A DNA stretch of 64,000 nt, from contig JAZKIY010000020.1 in NCBI GenBank assembly GCA_040384665.1, forward strand, positions 1-64,000, in the 5' to 3' direction. The notes beneath the pieces were generated by a model. The model saw nothing but the letters and a program-made list of their open reading frames with translations. It did no database searches and was not told where the DNA came from. The DNA is from PCRC01 sp040384665. Its GTDB lineage: Bacteria; Pseudomonadota; Gammaproteobacteria; Burkholderiales; Burkholderiaceae_C. The position numbers and the translations under genes are program-made. Positions 43,001 through 51,043 of this stretch are shown here, piece after piece (position 1 is the first letter of the stretch; each line of letters begins with the position of its first letter).

Positions 43001-44271
43001 TGGAGCTGCAGGTGAAAAACCTCGCCAGCCTGGCCACCTGGGTGCCACCGGGCTGGCGGCTGGGCGGCGCGCTGCAGTCCAGCGCCAGCCTGGCCGGCAA
43101 ACTCGGCGCGCCTGAGTTCACCGGCCAGTTGCAGGGCCAGAAACTGTCGGTGCGCAACGTGCTGCAGGGCGTGAACGTGACCGACGGCGACGTGGCCATC
43201 AGCCTGCGCGGTGAAACCGCCCGCATCGAGCGCTTCAGCGCCCGCGCCGGCAACGGCACGCTGCGCCTGAGCGGCGATGCGGCGCTGGGCGCAGTGCCCA
43301 GCGCCAACGTGCAGGTGGTGGCCGACAAATTCCAGGTGCTGGGCCGGGTGGACCAACGGGTGGTGGCCAGCGGCCAGGCCCAGCTGCGGCTGGCGGCCAA
43401 CCGGGTGGCGCTGGACGGCCAGTTCACCGTGGACGAAGGCCTGTTCGACTTCACCCGCAGCGACGCGCCCACGCTGGCCAGCGACGTGGTGGTCAAGCGC
43501 GCGCCCAACCAGCCCGGCACCACCCCCCCAGCGCCCAAACCCGCCGCCCCCAGCGCCGCCCAACGGGTGCTGGTGCTCAACCTCGGCATTGGCCTGGGCG
43601 AACAGCTGCGCCTCAAGGGGCGTGGGCTCAGCACCCGGCTGCAGGGTGACCTGAGGCTGACCTCGCCCGGCGGCAAGCTGGCGCTCATTGGCGCGGTGCG
43701 CACCGTGGGCGGCAACTACGACGCCTACGGCCAGAAGCTCAGCATCGACCGCGGCGTGGTCACCTTCATCGGGCCGATTGAAAACCCGCGGCTCGACATC
43801 GAAGCCACCCGGCCCAAGACCGACATCCGCGTCGGCGTGACGGTGAGCGGCACCGCGCAAAACCCCCGCGTGCGGCTGTTCTCCGAACCCGACCTGCCCG
43901 ATGTGGACAAGCTCTCCTGGCTGGTGCTCGGCCGCGCCAGCAGCGGCCTGGGCCGCACCGACACCGCCCTGCTGCAACGCGCCGCTGTGGCCCTGTTTGC
44001 CGGCGAAGAAGAAGGTGCCGTGACCAAGCTGACCCGCTCGATTGGCCTTGACGAAATCTCCCTGCGGCAGACTGACGGCGAAGTGCGCGAAACCGTCGTC
44101 ACCCTGGGCAAACAACTCTCAGAGCGGCTGTACGTGGGCTACGAACGCGGCCTCAACAGCACCGCCGGCAACTTCCAGCTGCTCTACCGCATCGCCCAGC
44201 GCTTCACCCTGCGCGGCCAGACGGGGTTGGACAACGCGGTGGACTTTATTTTTACTTGGCGTTGGCAGTGA
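40012..44271 (+). CDS. tamB: Translocation and assembly module inner-membrane protein TamB
   Basis: 1419 aa, the AsmA-like bridge protein that spans the periplasm and docks on TamA. A single TM anchor lies near residues 20-45 (SVAAVSVLTVLALATGLYSL), followed by a very long repetitive beta-groove region rich in Ala/Gln/Leu, and the C-terminal DUF490/TamB domain (about 1050-1419), which includes GAVRTVGGNYDAYGQKL, ENPRLDIEATRP, LSWLVLGR and YVGYERGLNSTAG. The protein ends in Trp, as usual. Co-translated with tamA. Confidence 0.95.
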   Translation: MAADKPDTAPPTPATRRRRGLWLGGSVAAVSVLTVLALATGLYSLGTVGGTAWWLARLPGVAVAAAKGPLLGDFSADQVTVQLPGNGAKLQLDGLTWHGLRLSWSSTPGAWVDVVAESLSVARLVVTPGQAAPAPAPTSALQAPKHLRLPLTLRINAIDVAELQLPGLETQPLRDLQARIGVGADTGRHHRIDLQQLDWDRFRLSGHAEVATGGDMPVDARLDLTQPSPADAASRLPTLQGQLTLAGPLAQLALAAKLSTVQPKQPSAKAALTPPAELSANAVLQPFAPWPVSTLAARWQAIDLSAFTAAAPRTQLAGNAQVSSPARDQPATVQLALTNPTAGRWSDGQLPLRQLKLALQTPPDQPQFATLTQLDAELGSAQQAAGHLRATGQNRADGWALNTVLDTLQPAGLDARAPAMQLSGPVTLRGQGTATVDLTTDLRGLVPAQKTPVQLQLNAQSTTAPEGGLRVALQRALLQAGAAQATLNGELQRANANAPLQVKGQAQLQAFDPLLWWPGGAPAAARQGRTQLNANATVDLSMAAAPTPDNTTPSAPATWQTTLARLSGQVQATLRNSRLADVPVEGELALQQSATAPAHATAQLQLAGNRLNAEASLSPAKGPAAYQADVTVDAPTLQRLQPLMALLPTEPRTSTANGKPAPLRIAGAVQGKAKLQGQDAVLTSQGQLAVRGLVAGPAQLQQADLNWQLGTALDAPMQLQAKLSQLVLPGPSLDSLQLALDGTARAHTLNLLADARLPATTATGAATAPARKANAVLKLQGGLGQATGAAPSLLATAWRGTLQQLALSDPAKPGAPWLATRDVVLALQWAEALHSVEAQPGQIDFRVGTTASALRWRTALWQQTLGADGTAGSTRYDVQGTLDPLVVAPLLAELQPDFGWGGDLVVGGRIALKSDPSPVADVVLERLRGDLQISDETDTQALGLTDLRLALSANNGVWNFTQALAGESVGVAVGAFTARTRPGEAFPNADTPLQGVLELQVKNLASLATWVPPGWRLGGALQSSASLAGKLGAPEFTGQLQGQKLSVRNVLQGVNVTDGDVAISLRGETARIERFSARAGNGTLRLSGDAALGAVPSANVQVVADKFQVLGRVDQRVVASGQAQLRLAANRVALDGQFTVDEGLFDFTRSDAPTLASDVVVKRAPNQPGTTPPAPKPAAPSAAQRVLVLNLGIGLGEQLRLKGRGLSTRLQGDLRLTSPGGKLALIGAVRTVGGNYDAYGQKLSIDRGVVTFIGPIENPRLDIEATRPKTDIRVGVTVSGTAQNPRVRLFSEPDLPDVDKLSWLVLGRASSGLGRTDTALLQRAAVALFAGEEEGAVTKLTRSIGLDEISLRQTDGEVRETVVTLGKQLSERLYVGYERGLNSTAGNFQLLYRIAQRFTLRGQTGLDNAVDFIFTWRWQ

Positions 44272-44412
44272 GCCCTGCTTATGCGATCAACCTAATGGCT
44301 GCGCCGCACTAGCGCAACCTAGCGCGCTACCCCAAGCTTGGAACGTCTAACCGCCTAGCTTTAGGTCAACGCCGCACTGCTGTGTGAGTGAAGCCGTCTG
44401 TGATCACAAGGC

Positions 44413-44458
44413 TTGACATCTACTTCAAGGTGTGGCACACTTGATTTGTCGTTATAAT
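44413..44458 (+). promoter_or_regulatory. Promoter/operator region of the orphan HTH gene
   Basis: TTGACA (44413-44418), the inverted repeat GTGTGGCACAC (44430-44440) and TATAAT (44453-44458) lie within 56 bp of the start codon. TTGACA and TATAAT are too far apart to pair, so TATAAT is probably the -10 of a promoter with a poor -35 overlapped by the palindrome, a layout that would suit repression. Confidence 0.5.
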
Positions 44459-44468
44459 AGAATACATT

Positions 44469-44879
44469 ATGGATTTCTCTGCAGATGAAACTAACGGGCA
44501 GTTTGAGGGCAGCGGCTCTCTACTGCGAGACCGCTGGGGGCCTGCGCTTGACGATGGGTTTCTACTTTTACCAACGGTTTTATTGAGGAACCAATGGCAA
44601 CTAGGGCTCGATGCTGGCGAGCTTGTAGTGCTGGAAAATCTGTTGGTTTCTTGGAGAGAGCCCGGCCGGTGGCCGGTACTTCAAGCCCTGACGATATCGA
44701 AACGCATGGGTGTTTCGCTTCGGACGGTGCAGCGGCAGCTTGTTAACTTGGAAAAGATGGGACTGATTCGCAAGACCACCGGCGCCTCACCCCAAGGTAA
44801 CGGAGATGAAATCACGGCCTACGATTTAAGCGGAACTGTAACGGCGCTCAAGTTGATAGCGCAAAGCTCAAAGGAATAA
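44469..44879 (+). CDS. Orphan helix-turn-helix protein (HTH_36-like)
   Basis: 136-aa putative DNA-binding protein. The N-terminal part, LLPTVLLRNQWQLGLDAGELVVLENLLVSW, resembles plasmid replication-type and DnaD-like helical leaders; the helix-turn-helix is SKRMGVSLRTVQRQLVNLEKMGLIRKT near residue 77. The gene uses lower-GC codons than its neighbours and sits alone in a 0.85-kb islet between tamB and pepP, followed by two large hairpins. It may be a relic or core of a small mobile element (inference). Confidence 0.75.
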   Translation: MDFSADETNGQFEGSGSLLRDRWGPALDDGFLLLPTVLLRNQWQLGLDAGELVVLENLLVSWREPGRWPVLQALTISKRMGVSLRTVQRQLVNLEKMGLIRKTTGASPQGNGDEITAYDLSGTVTALKLIAQSSKE

Positions 44880-44939
44880 AGCGTGAGCCAGCAGAGGCAA
44901 CGCAGCTAAAAGTAGAGTTTCGAAAAGTCCGTCCGAAAC

Positions 44940-45003
44940 ATGCGACAAAAACCTTCCCGGGTGCCCCAAAGACCTCCAAGACCTTTGGGTGAACTTGTCG
45001 CAT
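44940..45003 (+). other. Structured element: nested hairpin 1
   Basis: Outer arms ATGCGACAA (44940-44948) and TTGTCGCAT (44995-45003) are perfectly complementary and enclose an inner stem CCCAAAG (44965-44971) / CTTTGGG (44983-44989). The apical loop is ACCTCCAAGAC. No T run follows, so it is not a simple terminator. Confidence 0.7.
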
Positions 45004-45008
45004 TGGAT

Positions 45009-45049
45009 AAACCGGGGTGGAAGGCCTCCAAAACCTTTCACCCCGGTTT
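45009..45049 (+). other. Structured element: long hairpin 2
   Basis: A 16-bp stem, 45009-45024 against 45034-45049 (AAACCGGGGTG / CACCCCGGTTT plus five more pairs with one G-T), closes a 9-base loop CCTCCAAAA. The loop repeats that of hairpin 1: ACCTCCAAGACCTTT there, GCCTCCAAAACCTTT here, although the stems differ. Confidence 0.75.
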
Positions 45050-45137
45050 GTACGGCTATTTTACTTGACCCATTCACAGGAGCAAGTGGACTACTGCATC
45101 GAATGGGGCGGGCGTAATTTCACATCTTTAACAATAC

Positions 45138-46553
45138 TCAGCCCCGCATCAACGCCTCAATCTCCTCCGCCTTCACCGGCACCCCCCGGCTGACCAGTTC
45201 ACACCCGGTCTGGGTGACGATGGCGTCGTCTTCAATCCGGATGCCGATGTTGTGGAACTGTTCCGGCACGCCCTCGGCGGGCCGCACGTACAGGCCGGGC
45301 TCGATGGTGAGCACCATGCCGGGCCGAAGCACGCGGCTGGGGCGGTTGACGATGGTCTCGCCGCTGAGGGGGTCTTTGCGTTCGCTGGTGCCTTGTTCGC
45401 CTGGCTCCACGTAGCTGCCGCAGTCGTGCACGTCCATGCCCAGCCAGTGGCTGGTGCGGTGCATGTAGAAGGGGAAATAGCTGCGGTTCTCGATCACGTC
45501 TTGCGCGCTGCCAACCTTGTTTTTGTCGAGCAAACCCACATCCAGCATGCCCTGCGCCAGCACCTTGACGGTGGCCTCGTGCGGGTCGGTGAAGCGGGCG
45601 CCGGCTTTGGTGGCGGCCACGGCAGCGTCCTGGCTGGCGAGCACCAGGTCGTACAGCGTGCGCTGCGGGCCGGTGAATTGGCCGTTGGCGGGGAAGGTGC
45701 GGGTGATGTCGCTGGCGTACCCGTCCAGCTCGCAGCCGGCGTCGATCAGCACCAGCTCGCCGTCACGCACCGGTGCGGCGTCGGCGCGGTAGTGCAGCAC
45801 GCAGGCGTTGGCACCGGCGGCGACGATGGAGCTGTAGGCGGGGTACTGCGAGCCCTGGCGGCGGAATTCGTGCAGCAGTTCGGCGTCGAGGTGGAATTCG
45901 CGCACGTCTTCGCCGGCGCGCAGGCGGCGGGCGCTGAGCTGCATGGCGCGGATGTGCGCCTCGGCGCTGATTTGCGCGGCGCGGCGCATGGTGGCCTGCT
46001 CAAACACGTCTTTGAACAACCGCATCTCGTCCAGCACGCTGCAGAGGTCGCGCTGGTGTTCGGGGCACAGCGCGCCGTAGCGCACCCGGGCCCGCACGCC
46101 GGAAAGCCAGCCGTCCACCTGCGACTCCAGCCCTTTGTGGGTGGCGAACGGGTACCAGACGGTGCCGCGGTTTTCCAGCAGTTTGGGCAGCTCGGCGTCC
46201 AGCGTGGCAACGGAAAAAGCGGCGTCCACACCCAGCGCGGCGGGGGCGGCGTCGGGGCCGAGGCGAAAGCCGTCCCAGATCTCGCGCTCCAGGTCTTTGG
46301 GCTGGCAGAACAGCGTGCTCTGCCCATCGCTGGTGATGACCAGCCAGGCGTTGGGCTCGGTGAAGCCGGTGAGGTAGTAGAAGTAGCTGTCGTGCCGGAA
46401 CAGGAAGTCGCTGTCGCGGTTGCGGGCGCGCTCTGGCGCGGTGGGCACGATGGCGACGCCCGCGCCATTTCTGGCGAGTTCGGCGGCGACGCGGGCGCGG
46501 CGTTGGGCGTAAACAGAGGCGGGGACGGCGGAGGCAGGCACAGCGGTGTTCAT
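45138..46553 (-). CDS. pepP: Xaa-Pro aminopeptidase (aminopeptidase P)
   Basis: M24B metallopeptidase of 471 aa that removes N-terminal residues before proline. The AMP_N creatinase-like domain is at about 15-160 (RNRDSDFLFRHDSYFYYLTGF). The dinuclear metal site is complete: LIDAGCELDGYASDITRTF (two Asp), HRTSHWLGMDVHD (His), LTIEPGLYV (Glu) and IGIRIEDDAIV (Glu). Its start overlaps the murU stop (ATGA), making speD-murU-pepP one coupled operon. Confidence 0.95.
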   Translation of the reverse strand: MNTAVPASAVPASVYAQRRARVAAELARNGAGVAIVPTAPERARNRDSDFLFRHDSYFYYLTGFTEPNAWLVITSDGQSTLFCQPKDLEREIWDGFRLGPDAAPAALGVDAAFSVATLDAELPKLLENRGTVWYPFATHKGLESQVDGWLSGVRARVRYGALCPEHQRDLCSVLDEMRLFKDVFEQATMRRAAQISAEAHIRAMQLSARRLRAGEDVREFHLDAELLHEFRRQGSQYPAYSSIVAAGANACVLHYRADAAPVRDGELVLIDAGCELDGYASDITRTFPANGQFTGPQRTLYDLVLASQDAAVAATKAGARFTDPHEATVKVLAQGMLDVGLLDKNKVGSAQDVIENRSYFPFYMHRTSHWLGMDVHDCGSYVEPGEQGTSERKDPLSGETIVNRPSRVLRPGMVLTIEPGLYVRPAEGVPEQFHNIGIRIEDDAIVTQTGCELVSRGVPVKAEEIEALMRG

Positions 46554-47263
46554 AGGGTGTTCAGTTGGGCCAGCCGCTCCGGGGTGCCGACGTCGGTCCA
46601 GGCCCCAGTGAATAGCTCGGCGGTGATGCGCTGATTGTCCATCGCCGCGCGCAACAGCGGGGCCAGTGGGGCCTTGGTGCCGGCCGGGTTTCCGGCAGGA
46701 ATGTCACACCAGGGCGGGGCAAACAGCGCGGCGCGGTACAGACCGACGGTGGAGTAGGTGTGCTGCTGCTTGGCGCGGTTCAAGGCGGTGCCGTCGCTTG
46801 CCAAGCCGAAGTCACCACGCGGGTTGTGCGGTGGGTTGGGCACCAGCCAGAGGTGGGCGAGGCGGTTTGACGCTATTAAATTGCTAGCTGTATCGCTAGG
46901 AAATACCAGGGATGGGGCATGAATATCCCCTGCAACGACCCAAAAAGTGTCGCCCAGCAGCGGCAAGGCCCGTGAAATGCCGCCCAGCGTCTCCAGCGCA
47001 CCGCCAAAGTCGCGGCCTTCGTGGGAATAGGCAAGGCGCACGCCCCAGCGGCTGCCGTCGCCCAGCGTGGCGGGGAACTGGTCTTCCAGCCAGGCGGTGT
47101 TGATGACGATGTCGCGCACGCCGGCGTTTGCCAGCGCCTCAATGTGCCATTCGATCAGCGGTTTGCCGTGCACTTTCAGCAGGGGTTTGGGGGTGTGGTC
47201 GGTCAGCGGCCGCATCCGCTCGCCGCGGCCAGCCGCAAGAATCAGTGCCTTCACTTGGCTCAT
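46550..47263 (-). CDS. murU: MurNAc-1-phosphate uridylyltransferase (MurU-like)
   Basis: Nucleotidyltransferase of 237 aa, probably converting MurNAc-1-P plus UTP to UDP-MurNAc after AmgK. The signature ALILAAGRGERMRPLTDHTPKPLLKVHGKPLIEWHIEAL is at the N-terminus; FWVVAGDIHAPSLVF holds the metal Asp; AWTDVGTPERLAQLN ends it. Without amgK adjacent, a glucose- or mannose-1-P transferase is a conceivable alternative, but sequence and amgK at 18474 favour MurU. Codons about 115-131 (SDTASNLIASNR) come from a dispersed repeat. Overlaps speD and pepP by 4 bp each. Confidence 0.85.
   Translation of the reverse strand: MSQVKALILAAGRGERMRPLTDHTPKPLLKVHGKPLIEWHIEALANAGVRDIVINTAWLEDQFPATLGDGSRWGVRLAYSHEGRDFGGALETLGGISRALPLLGDTFWVVAGDIHAPSLVFPSDTASNLIASNRLAHLWLVPNPPHNPRGDFGLASDGTALNRAKQQHTYSTVGLYRAALFAPPWCDIPAGNPAGTKAPLAPLLRAAMDNQRITAELFTGAWTDVGTPERLAQLNTL
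46870..46918 (+). repeat. Dispersed repeat copy inside murU
   Basis: CGCTATTAAATTGCTAGCTG and TATCGCTAGG match the TAGCT...ATCGCTAG part of the copies at 18394 and 52993, and the following ACCAGGGATGGGGC is a worn version of the CACTAGGGCTTGAGGC core. The segment is an AT-rich pocket within the gene, which stays open. Confidence 0.65.
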
Positions 47264-47655
47264 GCGGTTTCCCCCCGGTCCAACGACCGTTGCTCTGTCC
47301 ACTCGGGTGCAAAGTGCGCCACCAGCGCCGCCATCAGCTGCCGCGCCCTGGCCGAATGGTTGCCACCGAAGTTGCACACATACACGTCCAGCGTCACCGC
47401 GCGCTGCTCGGGCCAGGTGTGCACACACAGGTGCGACTCGGCCAGCAGCACGGTGGCGGTCACACCGCCGGGGCCGTGCGGCGTGGCGGGGAAGGCGTGG
47501 CCCAGCCGCGCCACGGCCTGCAGGCCCACCGCGCCCACGGCCTGCTCGCACCAACCGAGCAGGCGCGTGGCATCGGTCAGCCAGGCGCTGTCGCAGCGGC
47601 ATTGGTAGAGGTCGGCGGTGAGGTGCAGGCCTTGCATCTGCGCACTGTAGAACAT
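47260..47655 (-). CDS. speD: S-adenosylmethionine decarboxylase proenzyme (SpeD/SpeH class)
   Basis: 131-aa pyruvoyl enzyme that decarboxylates SAM to the aminopropyl donor for spermidine synthesis. The self-cleavage serine lies in LLAESHLCVHTWPEQRAV near residue 71, the pattern of the short bacterial class. GLQAVARLGHAF and the C-terminal FGGNHSARARQLMAALVAHFAPEW fit the fold. Some SpeD homologues have become arginine or ornithine decarboxylases, which sequence inspection alone cannot exclude. First gene of the speD-murU-pepP operon; divergent from tkt. Confidence 0.88.
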   Translation of the reverse strand: MFYSAQMQGLHLTADLYQCRCDSAWLTDATRLLGWCEQAVGAVGLQAVARLGHAFPATPHGPGGVTATVLLAESHLCVHTWPEQRAVTLDVYVCNFGGNHSARARQLMAALVAHFAPEWTEQRSLDRGETA

Positions 47656-47799
47656 TTGCCGCTGGGTTCATCAACGCTGAAGCCACCGTTCACACATCCT
47701 GAAGCCGCCCGCCGGGCGCGGGCCAGCCGGGGCGCGCCTCGCCGGTTAAAATCATCGGCTTCCCCGCGTCCCTTTCCCCACCCTTTTCGGAGCCGCCCG

Positions 47800-49857
<2,058 letters not shown>

Positions 49858-49897
49858 GCCGACCCCTTTTTATTTCAACCTTGGAAAAGAGAAGAGC

Positions 49898-50896
49898 ATG
49901 AGCATCAAAGTAGGCATCAACGGTTTCGGTCGCATCGGGCGCATGGTGTTCCGCGCCGCTGTCCAGAACTTCAACGACATCGAGATCGTCGGCATCAACG
50001 ACCTGCTGGAGCCCGACTACCTGGCCTACATGCTGCAGTACGACTCGGTCCATGGCCGCTTCAAGGGCGAGGTTTCGGTCGAAGGCAACACGCTGGTCGT
50101 CAACGGCAAAAAAATCCGCCTGACGCAAGAGCGTGACCCCGCCAACCTGAAGTGGAACGAGGTCGGCGCCGACATCGTGGTCGAAGCCACCGGCCTGTTC
50201 CTCGACAAAGTCACTGCCGAGAAACACCTCGCCGCTGGCGCCAAAAAGGTGGTGATGTCCGCCCCCTCCAAAGACGACACCCCGATGTTCGTCTTCGGCG
50301 TGAACGACAAGACCTACGCCGGCCAGACCATCATCTCCAACGCCTCGTGCACCACCAACTGCCTGGCCCCCTTGGCCAAGGTGCTGAACGACAAATGGGG
50401 CATCAAGCGTGGCCTGATGACCACGGTGCACGCCGCCACCGCCACCCAGAAAACCGTGGACGGCCCGAGCAACAAAGACTGGCGCGGCGGCCGCGGCATC
50501 CTGGAAAACATCATCCCTTCCAGCACCGGCGCTGCCAAGGCGGTGGGCGTGGTGATTCCCGAGCTGAACAAAAAGCTGACCGGCATGAGCTTCCGCGTGC
50601 CAACCAGCGACGTGTCGGTGGTCGACTTGACGGTCGAACTGCTGAAAGAAGCCAGCTACAAAGAGATCTGCGCCGAGTTCAAGGCGCAGTCTGAAGGCGC
50701 CATGAAAGGCGTGCTTGGCTACACCGAAGACAAGGTCGTTGCGACCGACTTCCGTGGCGACGCCCGCACCTCCATCTTCGACGCCGACGCCGGCATCGCG
50801 CTGGACAGCACCTTTGTGAAGCTGGTCAGCTGGTACGACAACGAGTGGGGCTATTCCAACAAGACGCTCGAGATGGTCCGCGTCATCGCGAAGTAA
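49898..50896 (+). CDS. gap: Glyceraldehyde-3-phosphate dehydrogenase, type I
   Basis: 332-aa tetrameric NAD(P)-dependent enzyme. Seen: INGFGRIGRMVFRAA with the dinucleotide fold, the catalytic Cys in SNASCTTNCLAPL near residue 150, TATQKTVDGPSNKDWRGGR, and SWYDNEWGYSNKTLEM at the end. An Asp in IVGINDL at the cofactor site suits NAD. It follows tkt and ends before a clear terminator. Confidence 0.97.
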   Translation: MSIKVGINGFGRIGRMVFRAAVQNFNDIEIVGINDLLEPDYLAYMLQYDSVHGRFKGEVSVEGNTLVVNGKKIRLTQERDPANLKWNEVGADIVVEATGLFLDKVTAEKHLAAGAKKVVMSAPSKDDTPMFVFGVNDKTYAGQTIISNASCTTNCLAPLAKVLNDKWGIKRGLMTTVHAATATQKTVDGPSNKDWRGGRGILENIIPSSTGAAKAVGVVIPELNKKLTGMSFRVPTSDVSVVDLTVELLKEASYKEICAEFKAQSEGAMKGVLGYTEDKVVATDFRGDARTSIFDADAGIALDSTFVKLVSWYDNEWGYSNKTLEMVRVIAK

Positions 50897-50911
50897 ACCG
50901 CGCTGCGCCAC

Positions 50912-50934
50912 AAGCCGCCTTCGGGCGGCTTTTT
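50912..50934 (+). terminator. gap: Intrinsic terminator after gap
   Basis: AAGCCGCC (50912-50919) and GGCGGCTT (50924-50931) enclose a TTCG tetraloop and run into five Ts. It closes the tkt-gap unit. Confidence 0.93.
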
Positions 50935-51043
50935 CGTTTCTGGCGGGTTTTCCTCTCTTTTTTTCAGGCATTTCGCATGCCGCACCCCGGTAATATCTTC
51001 AGGATACGCTCCTAAAGTCATAGCGCCGAGCCCCGGTACCCCC

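Noticed and set aside
41632..44115. 827-codon frame antisense to tamB
   Set aside because: Gln/Ala/His-rich shadow; tamB is unambiguous.
44330..44400. Possible integron attC site near GTCTAAC and CGCCGCACT repeats
   Set aside because: GTCTAAC fits one core site, but no matching GTTRRRY partner or imperfect hairpin of attC form is present, and there is no integrase.
44940..45049. Twin hairpins read as a Rho-independent terminator pair for the HTH gene
   Set aside because: Neither stem is followed by a T run on the plus strand, and the shared loop is not explained by termination.
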